Shown in pieces: positions 39,949 through 48,738 of a stretch of DNA of 64,000 nt; the stretch's first letter is position 1; every line of letters starts with the position of its first letter. The position numbers and the translations under genes are program-made. The DNA lies in contig NZ_NRCJ01000002.1 of NCBI RefSeq assembly GCF_003129965.1, positions 186,001 through 250,000 on the forward strand, given 5' to 3'. This stretch comes from Aggregatibacter kilianii (GTDB lineage Bacteria; Pseudomonadota; Gammaproteobacteria; Enterobacterales; Pasteurellaceae). Under the pieces are notes generated by a model. The model was not told the origin of the DNA. It did not search any database and saw only the letters and a program-made list of their open reading frames with translations.

Positions 39949-40032
39949 GTGTTTCCTCGCGTTAAATGAAATGTGAAAAACGCGTTATTGTAACGAAAAG
40001 CCACGCGTTTCGGGGAATTAATTTCTCAGATT

Positions 40033-40896
40033 TTAGCGGCGCATTTTTGCCAGTAAGCTGACGGAGACGATGATCACCAGCGAGCCGATCCAGAAATTGA
40101 GGGTCGGCACATTGTGCCAGAACAGCCAGTCGCAGATGCTGGAAAAAATCACGCCGGTGAAAGCAAACGGCGTGATGACGTTCGCCGGGGCGTATTTGAA
40201 GGCGCGGGTCAGCAATAATTGGAATACCAAGCCAAAACCGCCGACCAATAACAATAGAAGAAAACCGTGAGCAGTAGGGAGCGTCCATTGTGCGGCGAAA
40301 AACAACGGCAGCAACAACGAGCCTAATAAATGGAAATAGAACACGATGTTCTTCGGTGAATTGTGTTTGTTTAACTCCTGCAAACTGATGAACGCCATGG
40401 CGGCGAGGAATGCCGCGCCTAGCGCATAGCCGATGTGTAACAGTTCAAAATGCTTGGAGGAATCCGTCAGCATAATGATGGAAACGCCCGCGAAACCAAG
40501 AAAACTGCACGCCAGCACTTTTAACGGGGTTCTGGTGCGTAACACAAACAGCAATAATGGCACGAATAACGCTGAAGTGTTCATTAATAATACAGCGATG
40601 GAAATAGGCAAATATTTGATGGCGTAGAAAGTCAGCAACATACTGGCAATGCCCGCCAAATTACGTATGACAAGAAACGGCCATTGGCTGAGTTCAACCT
40701 TAAAATCGCCGTCGCGGATCATAAACGGCAGCAAAAAAATGAAGCCAATAAGAAAACGGGAAAACAGGATTTCACTGGATGGCAACTCATCGGAAGCATA
40801 TTTGACGAATACGCCCATCAGGGCAATGCTGATGTAAGCAAAGATCATGCAAATAATGGCTTTTTGATATGAAGTTGTCTTGATTTTAGTCTGCAT
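40033..40896 (-). CDS. DMT-superfamily (EamA) transporter
   Basis: This is a ten-helix inner-membrane transporter with two EamA repeats (about residues 12-140 and 150-285). Small-residue helices such as YISIALMGVFVKYASDELP and the closing WIGSLVIIVSVSLLAKMRR fit metabolite exporters of the RhaT/EamA group. The substrate cannot be read from sequence. It lies 46 bases downstream of the pseudouridine synthase, with an uptake core in the gap. Confidence 0.85.
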   Translation of the reverse strand: MQTKIKTTSYQKAIICMIFAYISIALMGVFVKYASDELPSSEILFSRFLIGFIFLLPFMIRDGDFKVELSQWPFLVIRNLAGIASMLLTFYAIKYLPISIAVLLMNTSALFVPLLLFVLRTRTPLKVLACSFLGFAGVSIIMLTDSSKHFELLHIGYALGAAFLAAMAFISLQELNKHNSPKNIVFYFHLLGSLLLPLFFAAQWTLPTAHGFLLLLLVGGFGLVFQLLLTRAFKYAPANVITPFAFTGVIFSSICDWLFWHNVPTLNFWIGSLVIIVSVSLLAKMRR

Positions 40897-40941
40897 AAAC
40901 GGCTTCCTTGGGGTTTATCGCTGAAAAGTGCGGTTGTTTTT

Positions 40942-41616
40942 CTAAGTGTTTTTTTCAGCGTTGGCGTATGTTTCAATGTCTTCCCAAAAACGCTGAAAAA
41001 AATCACCGCACTTTTGTTCGTCTTGTATCGGTTCTCCTCTAATTTGAACCGTCTGTCCGAAATAGTCAAAGGATAATCGGTAGGCGTGTAGATAGGTGCG
41101 ATCGGCATGATCTCCACCATACAATTCATCGCCTAAAATTGGGCTGCCTAAACTTTTCATGGCGACGCGCAACTGATGGGTTTTGCCGGTTTTCGGGTGC
41201 AGAATAAATAAACGCAAATTCGGCGCAAGGCTGTGTGAAATGAAATCCGTCACGGCGGGATTTTCTTTGCTTTGCGTGAGCTTCCAAGCGCCACGGCGTG
41301 CTTTCTGCATATCGCCGCTAATCCTGCCCTGTTTTTTCTTTGGCTTATGGATTGCCAGTGCGATATAAGTTTTCTGAATTTGATGTTGGGCAAACTTTTG
41401 AGACAACGTCACAGCGGCTTGTTCATTTAAGGCTAACATCAATAATCCTGAAGTCACTTTATCCAACCGATGAACCAACCAGACTTTCGGCACGCCAAGT
41501 TGTTGTGCTACCCATTGGGTTAATCCCACATCGGCATCATCTTTGTGTACGCTTATACCGTGCGGTTTGTTGATCACGATGAAATCAGGATGCTGAAATA
41601 TAATTTGAAATGCCAT
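40942..41616 (-). CDS. RluA-family RNA pseudouridine synthase
   Basis: This enzyme isomerises uridine to pseudouridine in rRNA or tRNA. The catalytic motif VHRLDKVTSGLLML (aspartate about residue 51) is complete, as are HPKTGKTHQLRVAMKSLGSPI and LHAYRLSF. At 224 residues it is a short form without an S4 domain, like the TruC/TIGR01621-type enzymes. The target RNA is not certain. An uptake core lies in the C-terminal coding part (41005-41013). Confidence 0.88.
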   Translation of the reverse strand: MAFQIIFQHPDFIVINKPHGISVHKDDADVGLTQWVAQQLGVPKVWLVHRLDKVTSGLLMLALNEQAAVTLSQKFAQHQIQKTYIALAIHKPKKKQGRISGDMQKARRGAWKLTQSKENPAVTDFISHSLAPNLRLFILHPKTGKTHQLRVAMKSLGSPILGDELYGGDHADRTYLHAYRLSFDYFGQTVQIRGEPIQDEQKCGDFFQRFWEDIETYANAEKNT

Positions 41617-41744
41617 GGAGAAAATAAATGGGAAGCAGAATGCGCCGGATTATAGCACAGAAGCCGATGTTGTTCGGTGTGAATTAGGCGGCGCCCCGGA
41701 AAAGTGCTATACTGCCACGCAACAATTATTCTAAGGTGTTTATT

Positions 41745-42653
41745 GTGTACGAAGGTTTGCTCATTATTTTAGTGCCGATGTTTCTCGGCTATGCGGTGAA
41801 AACGAATAATCAGGTGATTTTGCGCATTTTGGGTCGTTTGACGATGATTTTGCTTTACATGATTTTGTTCACCATGGGCTTTTCTCTCGGACAGCTTGAT
41901 GATTTGGCACAACAACTTCCGCAAATCGGCGTTTATGCGCTGACGTTTATTCTGTTTATTCAAGGTCTTAATTTCATCGGCCTATTTATTTACGACAAAC
42001 TTCATCCGCAACCGTTAAAACATAGCGCAGAAAAAATGCCTTCCCGTTGGTATATTATGTTGGATTCCCTGAAATTATGTGCTGTGGTGGCGATAGGTTT
42101 TGCGGCGGGTTGGCTTGCCAAAGGGCATTTTGCTTTGTCCCACGACACCACCACTTATGTGCTCGTCGTGATGATTTTCTGCGTGGGCGTGCAACTGCGT
42201 AATAACGGCATTTCCATGCGTGCGGTGTTTTTCAATAAGCGGGGCTTGGCGATGGGCGTGATATTTATGCTGACTTCGCTACTCGGCGGAATTATCGGCG
42301 CGTTAGTGCTGTCTGAGCCTCTAGTGCAAGGTTTGGCGGTTTCTTCCGGCTTCGGCTGGTATTCGCTTTCCAGCGTCACACTAAGCAACGCTTGGGGACC
42401 GATTTGGGGCAGTATTGCCTTTTTTAACGATTTATCCCGCGAACTCATTAGTTTATTTATTATCCCATTATTTATGCAAAACTATCGCTCTACGGCAGTA
42501 GGTTTTGCCGGCGCAACGGCACTTGATGTGACCTTGCCGATCATTCAAAAAGCGGGCGGTGTAGAGGTGTTGCCGCTGGCCTTTAGTTTTGGTTTTATCA
42601 CCAACATTACACCTCCGATTTTATTGATGTTTTTTACCTCGGCTCCGTTATAA
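41745..42653 (+). CDS. lysO: Lysine exporter LysO
   Basis: LysO (YbjE) exports L-lysine and its toxic analogues. The GTG at 41745 gives MYEGLLIILVP, aligning with E. coli MFSGLLIILVP, and sits eight bases after the CTAAGG site; the GTG at 41736 overlaps that site. Hydrophobic helices and the signature segments KLCAVVAIGFAAGW, VGVQLRNNGIS, SSGFGWYSLSS and FFNDLSRELIS are all present. Elsewhere in the window a lysine riboswitch controls a transporter, so lysine handling is represented twice. Confidence 0.9.
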   Translation: MYEGLLIILVPMFLGYAVKTNNQVILRILGRLTMILLYMILFTMGFSLGQLDDLAQQLPQIGVYALTFILFIQGLNFIGLFIYDKLHPQPLKHSAEKMPSRWYIMLDSLKLCAVVAIGFAAGWLAKGHFALSHDTTTYVLVVMIFCVGVQLRNNGISMRAVFFNKRGLAMGVIFMLTSLLGGIIGALVLSEPLVQGLAVSSGFGWYSLSSVTLSNAWGPIWGSIAFFNDLSRELISLFIIPLFMQNYRSTAVGFAGATALDVTLPIIQKAGGVEVLPLAFSFGFITNITPPILLMFFTSAPL

Positions 42654-42664
42654 CCTTAGTTTTT

Positions 42665-44122
42665 ATGAATATCGAACAAATTACCGCTTACATTATCCCG
42701 GTGTTTATCTGGATTCTCACCATTGCCATTACCATTCGTTTGGTGATTAAAAAACAATCCGTGCCTGCTATGCTGTCTTGGTTGATCGTGATTTATGTAT
42801 TTCCTCTCGTCGGCATCGTAGCCTATTTAATTTTTGGTGAAATCAATCTCGGGAAACGCCGTGCTGCCCTATTCAATCAGCTAAAACCGAAATTTATGGC
42901 ATGGTTCGACAAGCTGTCGCAATGCGATAATTTGGTGAATACGCAAACTAACCTGCTCTATCGCCCGATTTTTGATTTAGCCAAACAACGTCTCGGCATT
43001 CCTTGCATTTTAGGCAATGAGTTGCATATTCTGGACACGCCGGAAAACATCATGCGTAGCATTATCAACGACATCAAAAGCGCAGAAAAATCCATCAATA
43101 TGGTGTTTTATATTTGGTCGAACAAAGGTTTAGTGGCGGAAGTCACGGAAGCGCTTATCGCCGCCCGCAAACGGGGGGTAGCGGTACGTATTCTGCTGGA
43201 TTCCGTAGGCAGTCGCCCGTTTTTAAAAAGCACTGATTGCCGAGCCATTCAGGCACAAGGCATTGAAATCGTCGAAACCTTGCACGTGAATTTATTCCGT
43301 ATGTTCTTTAGCCGTATCGACCTGCGCCAACACCGCAAAATTATTGTGATCGATAATCAGATTGCCTACACCGGCAGCATGAATATGGTGGATCCGAAAT
43401 TCTTCAAAAAAGACAGCAATGTGGGGGAATGGATTGACATCATGGTGCGCATTAACGGCCCGGTATCGGCGGTGCTTAACGGCTTGCACGCCTGGGATTG
43501 GGAAATCGAAACAGGGCAAACCGTTCCGTTACATGTTCCCGACTGCCCTCTGCTACCGCTGGAACAAAATAACTCCCACGCGGTGCAAATTCTTGCCACC
43601 GGTCCGAGTTTTCCCGACGATTTAATGGCACAATCCCTCGCCATTGCTATTTTCTCCGCACGTAAAAGCATTGTGATTACCTCGCCTTATTTCGTGCCGA
43701 GTCATAACATCGCCGAATCTCTGCGTATTGCCGCCCTGCGCGGCGTGGAGGTGTCCATCATTCTACCGAAAGAAAACGACTCGATGATGGTGCGCTGGGC
43801 AAGTCGAACATTCTTCGATGACTTACTCGCCGCCGGGGTGAAAATTTATAATTTCAAGAAAGGCTTATTACACACCAAAAGTATGCTAATCGATAACAAA
43901 CTTGCCTTAGTCGGCACCGTAAACATGGATATGCGTAGCTTTTTGTTGAATTTTGAAGTGACCATGGTGGTGGAAGATGCGGCATTCGCCAATGAAATTT
44001 CCCTATTGCATGAAGGCTACATCAAAAATTCCGAATTATTGGATTATGACAAATGGGCAAATCGCTCCGTTTATCAACGTATTATCGAAAAACTGTTTTT
44101 CCTCTTCAGCCCGCTGTTGTAA
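42665..44122 (+). CDS. cls: Cardiolipin synthase
   Basis: This membrane enzyme condenses phosphatidylglycerol into cardiolipin. Two N-terminal membrane helices are followed by two phospholipase-D motifs, HRKIIVIDNQIAYTGSMN and HTKSMLIDNKLALVGTVN, each with the HxKxxxxD pattern. At 485 residues it matches ClsA. It starts eleven bases after lysO and shares the strand with the phosphatase gene after it. Note that the first motif begins HRK, as is normal for this family. Confidence 0.95.
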   Translation: MNIEQITAYIIPVFIWILTIAITIRLVIKKQSVPAMLSWLIVIYVFPLVGIVAYLIFGEINLGKRRAALFNQLKPKFMAWFDKLSQCDNLVNTQTNLLYRPIFDLAKQRLGIPCILGNELHILDTPENIMRSIINDIKSAEKSINMVFYIWSNKGLVAEVTEALIAARKRGVAVRILLDSVGSRPFLKSTDCRAIQAQGIEIVETLHVNLFRMFFSRIDLRQHRKIIVIDNQIAYTGSMNMVDPKFFKKDSNVGEWIDIMVRINGPVSAVLNGLHAWDWEIETGQTVPLHVPDCPLLPLEQNNSHAVQILATGPSFPDDLMAQSLAIAIFSARKSIVITSPYFVPSHNIAESLRIAALRGVEVSIILPKENDSMMVRWASRTFFDDLLAAGVKIYNFKKGLLHTKSMLIDNKLALVGTVNMDMRSFLLNFEVTMVVEDAAFANEISLLHEGYIKNSELLDYDKWANRSVYQRIIEKLFFLFSPLL

Positions 44123-44180
44123 AAAGTGCGGTGCTTTTTTGCGGTGTTTTTTATTTCGACAACCTTTAACAGGATAAATA

Positions 44181-44822
44181 ATGAACAAAAATCTAACTTT
44201 CTATTTAATTCGTCACGGACGCACCGTTTGGAATGAACAAGGCTTATTACAAGGCTTCGGCAATTCCGCTTTAACGGAAAACGGCGTCAAAGGCGCCAAA
44301 CAGGCAGGCATAGCATTACAAAACATCCCCTTTATCGCCGCTTATTCCAGCTGCCTACAACGCACCATCGACACGGCACAGCATATTTTGGGCGACCGCC
44401 CTATTCCCCTGTTTCAACACCAAGGTTTAAACGAGCAATATTTCGGCACTTGGGAAGGCTTGCCGGTGGATGAGTTGCGTGAATTGGAAGAATTTAAACA
44501 AATGCGTAATGATGCGGCAAGTTACAAAGCGCAAAGCAATGGCGGCGAAACCTTTGAACAACTCGCCGAACGCGCGATGAAAGCCATACGGGACATTATT
44601 CAGGTGCATGATCAAGGTAATATTTTAATTGTATCCCACGGCCATACGCTGCGTTTATTGCTCGCCCTGTTCGCCGGCACAAGCTGGCAGGAACACCGCA
44701 ACGAAGGCAAAAGCCAAACATTGTTAAATACTTCTATTAATATCGTGCGTTATCAGCAAACCAATGGCACGGATGGGAAATTTTCCATAGAAGCCATCAA
44801 TAAAGCGGATCATTTAAATTAA
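44181..44822 (+). CDS. Histidine phosphatase-family protein
   Basis: This phosphoglycerate mutase-like enzyme carries the phosphohistidine motif YLIRHGRTVWNEQGLLQG at the N-terminus and the second histidine in IVSHGHTLRLLLALF. The length of 213 residues fits the GpmB/CobC branch. The substrate is uncertain, since most relatives are broad phosphatases and not true mutases. It has its own AGGAT ribosome-binding site 59 bases after cls and ends at a hairpin terminator. Confidence 0.85.
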   Translation: MNKNLTFYLIRHGRTVWNEQGLLQGFGNSALTENGVKGAKQAGIALQNIPFIAAYSSCLQRTIDTAQHILGDRPIPLFQHQGLNEQYFGTWEGLPVDELRELEEFKQMRNDAASYKAQSNGGETFEQLAERAMKAIRDIIQVHDQGNILIVSHGHTLRLLLALFAGTSWQEHRNEGKSQTLLNTSINIVRYQQTNGTDGKFSIEAINKADHLN

Positions 44823-44828
44823 AAACCA

Positions 44829-44857
44829 AAACGGAAGCCAAAACTTCCGTTTTTTAC
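44829..44857. terminator. Hairpin terminator at the edge of the atypical region
   Basis: AACGGAAG pairs with CTTCCGTT around CCAAAA, with T and A runs on both sides. It separates the phosphatase gene from the convergent DsbA-like gene. Confidence 0.85.
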
Positions 44858-44859
44858 TT

Positions 44860-45726
44860 TTATACAACCACCTCAAAAAACACCCCACCCGCCATGTCAA
44901 TCCGCCTGATTTCCCCGTTCTCCAGCAATGGTTTTACCAGCTCCAACACCGCATTCCCATCCGTCAAATCAAACACATAACGCAGTTCGATAAGATTTAT
45001 CAACGGGTGGCGTTCAAACAATTTCCGCAGGTTTTCGCTGGTGGCTTCGGGCGGTGTGGATTTGAGTTCGCCATTCGTGATTTTTTCAACCAGTTCAAAC
45101 AATGCCTTGTCGTTCAATACGCCTTTTGCCAACACAGTTTGTCCTTTGTATTCAAACAGATACGCAGGCAGGCTGAATAGGCGCAGTTGCTCACGTCGTC
45201 TGAAATCTTCTGCTAATGCGGCTTCGGTTTCGGGCGCGTGGTAAGCGGTCAGAAAATCAGTCTGATTTACGCCCACCTGCTCGGCAACGCGTGCCAGTTC
45301 GTCCAGTTTGGTGGTTGGGCGGACTTCGGCGATGGTGGCGAAACGCAGGCGGTATAAAAAGGCTTCGGCTTTTTCGGGCGCGATACGCTCTACGGCTTTG
45401 TAGGCTAAATTCAGCGGCACGGACGATGTGCGTTCCGTTGAAAACAAATCCAGTTTTTCCATGGCAATTGGCATGCCGCTGATGGCTTGCTCGGCGTTGT
45501 AAATGGCTGCCAAACGCGGCAGGTAGCGTTCGATGGCGTAATCTTCGCTGACCGCCAAATCATTTGGGTTCACAAAGTCATACACGTTGCGCACCAAGCC
45601 CGACATCATCGGCTGCACCTCGATTTGGTCGCCGAAATGGGTTTCCAGTTTGCGGAAAAACGGTTCGCTTTCGTAGGAAAGCCCCATCATCGGGTCGGTG
45701 AAAATGGAAATTTTGAGCCGGTTCAT
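44860..45726 (-). CDS. DsbA/FrnE-family protein lacking the CxxC motif
   Basis: The 288-residue product resembles DsbA-family (FrnE-like) thioredoxin-fold proteins, with the N-terminal strand KISIFTDPMMGLSYESEPFF and a helical insertion. In true oxidoreductases the loop after FTDP carries a C-x-x-C pair; here it reads MMGLSYES and there is no cysteine. There is also no signal peptide. It may therefore bind a thiol compound or act as a chaperone. Its start overlaps the tautomerase stop by four bases (ATGA). The DNA is more GC-rich than flanking genes and contains an 11/12 Neisseria mucosa-type uptake sequence. Confidence 0.7.
   Translation of the reverse strand: MNRLKISIFTDPMMGLSYESEPFFRKLETHFGDQIEVQPMMSGLVRNVYDFVNPNDLAVSEDYAIERYLPRLAAIYNAEQAISGMPIAMEKLDLFSTERTSSVPLNLAYKAVERIAPEKAEAFLYRLRFATIAEVRPTTKLDELARVAEQVGVNQTDFLTAYHAPETEAALAEDFRRREQLRLFSLPAYLFEYKGQTVLAKGVLNDKALFELVEKITNGELKSTPPEATSENLRKLFERHPLINLIELRYVFDLTDGNAVLELVKPLLENGEIRRIDMAGGVFFEVVV
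45193..45204 (+). other. Neisseria-type uptake sequence, 11/12 match
   Basis: ACGTCGTCTGAA differs by one base from the mucosa-type Neisseria uptake sequence AGGTCGTCTGAA. It lies in the coding part of the DsbA-like gene. Confidence 0.6.
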
Positions 45727-46076
45727 CGCCCCTCCTCAAAGAAATAACCGCCCACGCTCCACGCGGGAATATCTTCATATTGCACATAAATTTGCGTCGG
45801 CAAAATGCCCAGTTCGGCGTGAACCAAGGCGGTGATGGCGTGGCTGAGTTCGGCATAGCCCCGATGCGTGCGGTTGCCGAATACGGCGACTTTAATGTGG
45901 GCGGCGGGCGTGTTTTTGCCTTTTAAATACAGGCATTTTTCGCCTTCCAGCCCCACCATCAACACCTGCTCCGATTTGCCCGGCACCCGCTCAATCGCCT
46001 TGCCCAAGCCTGTTTTTAGGCGTTCGGCTTGGGTTTCGTCGATTTTGACATTGGTTTGTAGAAAGATAAACGGCAT
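45723..46076 (-). CDS. MIF/tautomerase-superfamily protein
   Basis: This is a small cytoplasmic enzyme of the MIF (macrophage migration inhibitory factor)/phenylpyruvate tautomerase type. The start at 46076 is chosen because it yields MPFIFLQTNV with proline right after the initiator methionine, the catalytic base of this superfamily. The GGAGG site at 46081-46085 fits. Other family hallmarks include LKTGLGKAIERVPGKSEQVLM, in pieces, and a C-terminal VQYEDIPAWSVGGYFF. It sits between the hydrolase and the DsbA-like gene and shares a four-base overlap with the latter. At 117 residues it is standard size. Confidence 0.78.
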   Translation of the reverse strand: MPFIFLQTNVKIDETQAERLKTGLGKAIERVPGKSEQVLMVGLEGEKCLYLKGKNTPAAHIKVAVFGNRTHRGYAELSHAITALVHAELGILPTQIYVQYEDIPAWSVGGYFFEEGR

Positions 46077-46135
46077 CATTCCTCCTGATTTTCGCCCCAT
46101 TTCAGCACCAAATCTCGCAAGATGTCAGCAAGTTC

Positions 46136-46945
46136 CTACTCTTTTTGCTGATAGGTATGCCCCGTTTTTTCAATCAAAATAACTTCGTTTTCCGCCGCAC
46201 TTGGGAAGTGGTTGTTGATATTGTGCAGAAAATCCGCCGGCTCGCCGTAGGTAAAACGGTCGTAAGTGCCAATCAGCAGCGCGCCCGTGTGGCGGATTTG
46301 CTCGATTTGCGAAAAATCGCCGTCCGCCTCAACGTGGACATTGTCCAAAATCGGGCTGTGCAGCCACTGATGGGCGGTGTCGGCAACGCTCGGCAGCCAG
46401 CCGAACAGCTCAAACGGCAGCACTTCTTGCCCCATGCCGTCTGAAACCCATTGCTGCACCAACGCGCGCTCGGCAGGGGACACATAGCTAGTCAAATGCT
46501 TGATGTTGGCGGGGCTGAGCAAGATAAATTTTTCCACGCGCGGGTCGGCGGTTTGCGACAGGTAATAAATCACCTTGTTCGCCCCCAAGGAATGCCCCGC
46601 CAAAATAATGCGCCGATAGCCCGACTGCGCGGCAAAATCCACATAAGCGCGCACATCTTCCACCGCATCGGCAAAATTTTCGTTCCACGAACCGATAAGC
46701 TGCCGCTCGCCCGTGTGCGCATTTTGGATTTCAATCTGCCCGAACGCGTTGCGGGTTTGAGCATAGATGAAATCCACACCCGCGCGGCTCGAAGTCTCAC
46801 CGATGTGGTAATAAAACGGATTGGAATAAAAATTGCCATGCACGCCCGTGATGGCAATCACCACCGTATCGCTCGGCCCGCCACTGAATCTCGCTCCATG
46901 CAGCACCACGCCGCTTTGGGTAGGGATGTTTAAACGCTCCATCAT
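46136..46945 (-). CDS. Alpha/beta hydrolase, probably C-terminally truncated
   Basis: The 269-residue protein is a soluble alpha/beta hydrolase with nucleophile elbow AGHSLGANKVIYYLSQ, a GVHGNFYSNPF oxyanion segment and a final histidine in EKTGHTYQQKE. It resembles DUF1749-type hydrolases. Its TAG stop is followed in frame by 19 more sense codons and a TGA that overlaps the tautomerase start, so an original CAG codon has probably become TAG. It heads an operon with the tautomerase and DsbA-like genes. A perfect classical Neisseria uptake sequence lies within it. Confidence 0.8.
   Translation of the reverse strand: MMERLNIPTQSGVVLHGARFSGGPSDTVVIAITGVHGNFYSNPFYYHIGETSSRAGVDFIYAQTRNAFGQIEIQNAHTGERQLIGSWNENFADAVEDVRAYVDFAAQSGYRRIILAGHSLGANKVIYYLSQTADPRVEKFILLSPANIKHLTSYVSPAERALVQQWVSDGMGQEVLPFELFGWLPSVADTAHQWLHSPILDNVHVEADGDFSQIEQIRHTGALLIGTYDRFTYGEPADFLHNINNHFPSAAENEVILIEKTGHTYQQKE
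46434..46445 (+). other. Classical Neisseria uptake sequence, perfect match
   Basis: ATGCCGTCTGAA, the 12-base Neisseria form, lies inside the hydrolase gene. Confidence 0.85.
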
Positions 46946-46998
46946 TGCTCCTGTAAATTTTTCTGAAAATCGAACCGCTTGTTTGCGGGAATGGGGCT

Positions 46999-47063
46999 AT
47001 TATAGGGTGCTACTTTTGAAGAAAAAGAGGGGAATTGGCAAATGACTTTTGCTAGAGTGGCAA
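46999..47063 (-). promoter_or_regulatory. Promoter and operator of the hydrolase operon
   Basis: On the minus strand a TATAAT box (46999-47004) lies 35 bases downstream of a 25-base element (47039-47063) that recurs before the oxidoreductase gene at identical distance. The element reads TTGCCACTCTAGCAAAAGTC then ATTTG. It is a candidate LysR-type operator. Confidence 0.6.
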
Positions 47064-47098
47064 TAATAGAGAAAGAGCGGTCGAATTTTCAATAAATT

Positions 47099-47148
47099 TT
47101 GCAAACAAAAAACGGAAGCCTGATTTTCATCTCAGCTTCCTCTTTTTC
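47099..47148 (-). terminator. Terminator of the SRPBCC gene
   Basis: On the plus strand GGAAGC (47114) and GCTTCC flank CTGATTTTCATCTCA, with A and T tracts on either side. It stands after the minus-strand SRPBCC gene. Confidence 0.6.
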
Positions 47149-47655
47149 TTACATCGCTTTCGCTGCACTCACCATTCCATCAAGCCACTCTTGGTGTCCG
47201 TTAATCATCGGGTTTGGTTTAGTCTTAGCGAGTTCTTTGGCAGGTTCACCGTTTTGGGTTTCTTGGGTTAGAATGCGAACGCGTCCGCCGTCTAATTCTT
47301 CCAAAAGCCAAGCGTGGTGTACATCTAAACGCGTTTCGCCTTCGCCTGCCCAGCCGTGCCACGCCACACGTCCAGCTTGCCCATCTTTTGGTTCAACCAA
47401 TTCGACCACTTCCGCATAGACAGGAAAACCGAAGGTTTCAAAATAGAATTGCTCGCCCAAGGCTAAATGTGTTTTGCCGTATTGAATGTTGGCAGAGTTG
47501 GCGTAGTAGCTTGTCCATTTGTGCGGATTGACTAACAATTCCCACGCGTTTTCAAGCTGAATGCCTTTGACGATCACTTCATTAGAACAGAAATTGTCGC
47601 TTTCGCCCGGAATGTAGCCTTGTGGGAAAATAATTGCAGATTGTGTGTCATTCAT
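47149..47655 (-). CDS. SRPBCC (START-like) domain protein
   Basis: This 168-residue protein is a likely ligand-binding fold of the AHSA1/polyketide-cyclase group. It has the typical strand-helix pattern (VIVKGIQLENAWELLVNPHKW and FYFETFGFPVYAEVVELVEP in pieces, with W-rich GRVAWHGWAGEGETRLD). No catalytic residues can be named. It is divergent from the following LysR gene, which probably regulates it. Confidence 0.75.
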   Translation of the reverse strand: MNDTQSAIIFPQGYIPGESDNFCSNEVIVKGIQLENAWELLVNPHKWTSYYANSANIQYGKTHLALGEQFYFETFGFPVYAEVVELVEPKDGQAGRVAWHGWAGEGETRLDVHHAWLLEELDGGRVRILTQETQNGEPAKELAKTKPNPMINGHQEWLDGMVSAAKAM

Positions 47656-47767
47656 TTTTGTATCCTTATGTTTGTTTTGATGACGACATTATCTTGGTGG
47701 TTTGGATATTTGTCTAATCAATGATTTAGATATAAGATATTTATAAAACAAATAAGTGAGGAAAAAG

Positions 47768-48658
47768 ATGCAAGAATTACGCCAATTAGATTTGAATTTA
47801 TTAAAAGCCCTTGTAGTGCTGTTGGATGAACAAAATGTCAGCCGAGCGGCAGAAAAAATGGCATTGAGCCAATCGGCGATGAGTGCGATTTTAGCCAAAC
47901 TTCGCGACAGCTTTGGCGATCCGCTCTTTATTCGCACCCAATACGGCTTGTCGCCTACCGAGCGGGCAAAGGCGTTACACGCCCCTTTAAAACAGGTGCT
48001 TGCCGACATCAACCAACTTTGGCAACCGCCCGAATTTGATCCTGCCAAGGCGGAAATGACCGTGAAAATCGGTTTAACAGATTACGGCTTTCACGCGGTG
48101 GGTTTGCCGTTTTTACGCAAAATTCGACCGCTTGCACCGAAAATAAAATTGGCGTTTTTGCCGATTTTAGGCGGCGATGTTTCGCAACGGTTGAACAAAG
48201 GCGAGCTGGATTTCGCCTTAATTACCCAAGGCGAAACCTTACCCGATTTCCACACCAAAGCCTTATTTGACGAGCATTATCTCTGTGCAATGCGACAAGA
48301 TCACCCCTTAAAAGTGCGGTTAAATTTAGATGAATTTTGTACCGCAGATCACGCGATGGTGTCTTATCACGGCGGGCAATTTCACGGCTTGGTGGATGAT
48401 GAACTTACCAAGTTGGGCAGAAGCCGCCACGTTGCGGTTTCCGTGAGTAGCTTTCTTGCTCTTCCTGAATTGCTCGCCCACAGCGATTTTATCGCCACCG
48501 CCCCCGCCAGATTATTACAACACCGCCCCGAATTATTTGTCTGCGAACCACCATTAGCCATTGCAGGATTCACCAAACTGCTTGCGTGGCACGAGCGCAC
48601 TCATCACAGCGAAGCATTTAAATGGTTACGGGAGAAAATGGCGGAAGCGGTGGGGTAA
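47768..48658 (+). CDS. LysR-type regulator beside the SRPBCC gene
   Basis: This DNA-binding regulator has an N-terminal helix-turn-helix (LNLLKALVVLLDEQNVSRAAEKMALSQSAMS, in pieces) and an effector-binding domain. ATG at 47768 follows GAGGAAA; the GTG at 47756 is only an in-frame extension. It is divergent from the SRPBCC gene with 112 bases between, the usual LysR arrangement. It contains one of only two Haemophilus-type uptake cores in the atypical region (48312-48320), so this pair may be native or a separate acquisition. Confidence 0.88.
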   Translation: MQELRQLDLNLLKALVVLLDEQNVSRAAEKMALSQSAMSAILAKLRDSFGDPLFIRTQYGLSPTERAKALHAPLKQVLADINQLWQPPEFDPAKAEMTVKIGLTDYGFHAVGLPFLRKIRPLAPKIKLAFLPILGGDVSQRLNKGELDFALITQGETLPDFHTKALFDEHYLCAMRQDHPLKVRLNLDEFCTADHAMVSYHGGQFHGLVDDELTKLGRSRHVAVSVSSFLALPELLAHSDFIATAPARLLQHRPELFVCEPPLAIAGFTKLLAWHERTHHSEAFKWLREKMAEAVG

Positions 48659-48698
48659 GAGCGGTTGATTTTTCGCAAAATTTTACAAAATACAACGG

Positions 48699-48725
48699 AA
48701 GTCTGATTTTATTCGGACTTCCATT
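48699..48725 (+). terminator. Terminator of the LysR gene, next to a Neisseria uptake sequence
   Basis: GGAAGTC pairs with GACTTCC around TGATTTTATTCG, followed by ATTTTT. The uptake sequence begins at once after. Confidence 0.7.
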
Positions 48726-48726
48726 T

Positions 48727-48738
48727 TTCAGACGACCT
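48727..48738 (-). other. Mucosa-type Neisseria uptake sequence, perfect
   Basis: The complement of AGGTCGTCTGAA, at the 3' edge of the truncated oxidoreductase copy. Confidence 0.85.

Noticed and set aside
44181-44822. Calling this a phosphoglycerate mutase (gpmB)
   Set aside because: The motifs only show the histidine phosphatase superfamily; substrate is not determined.
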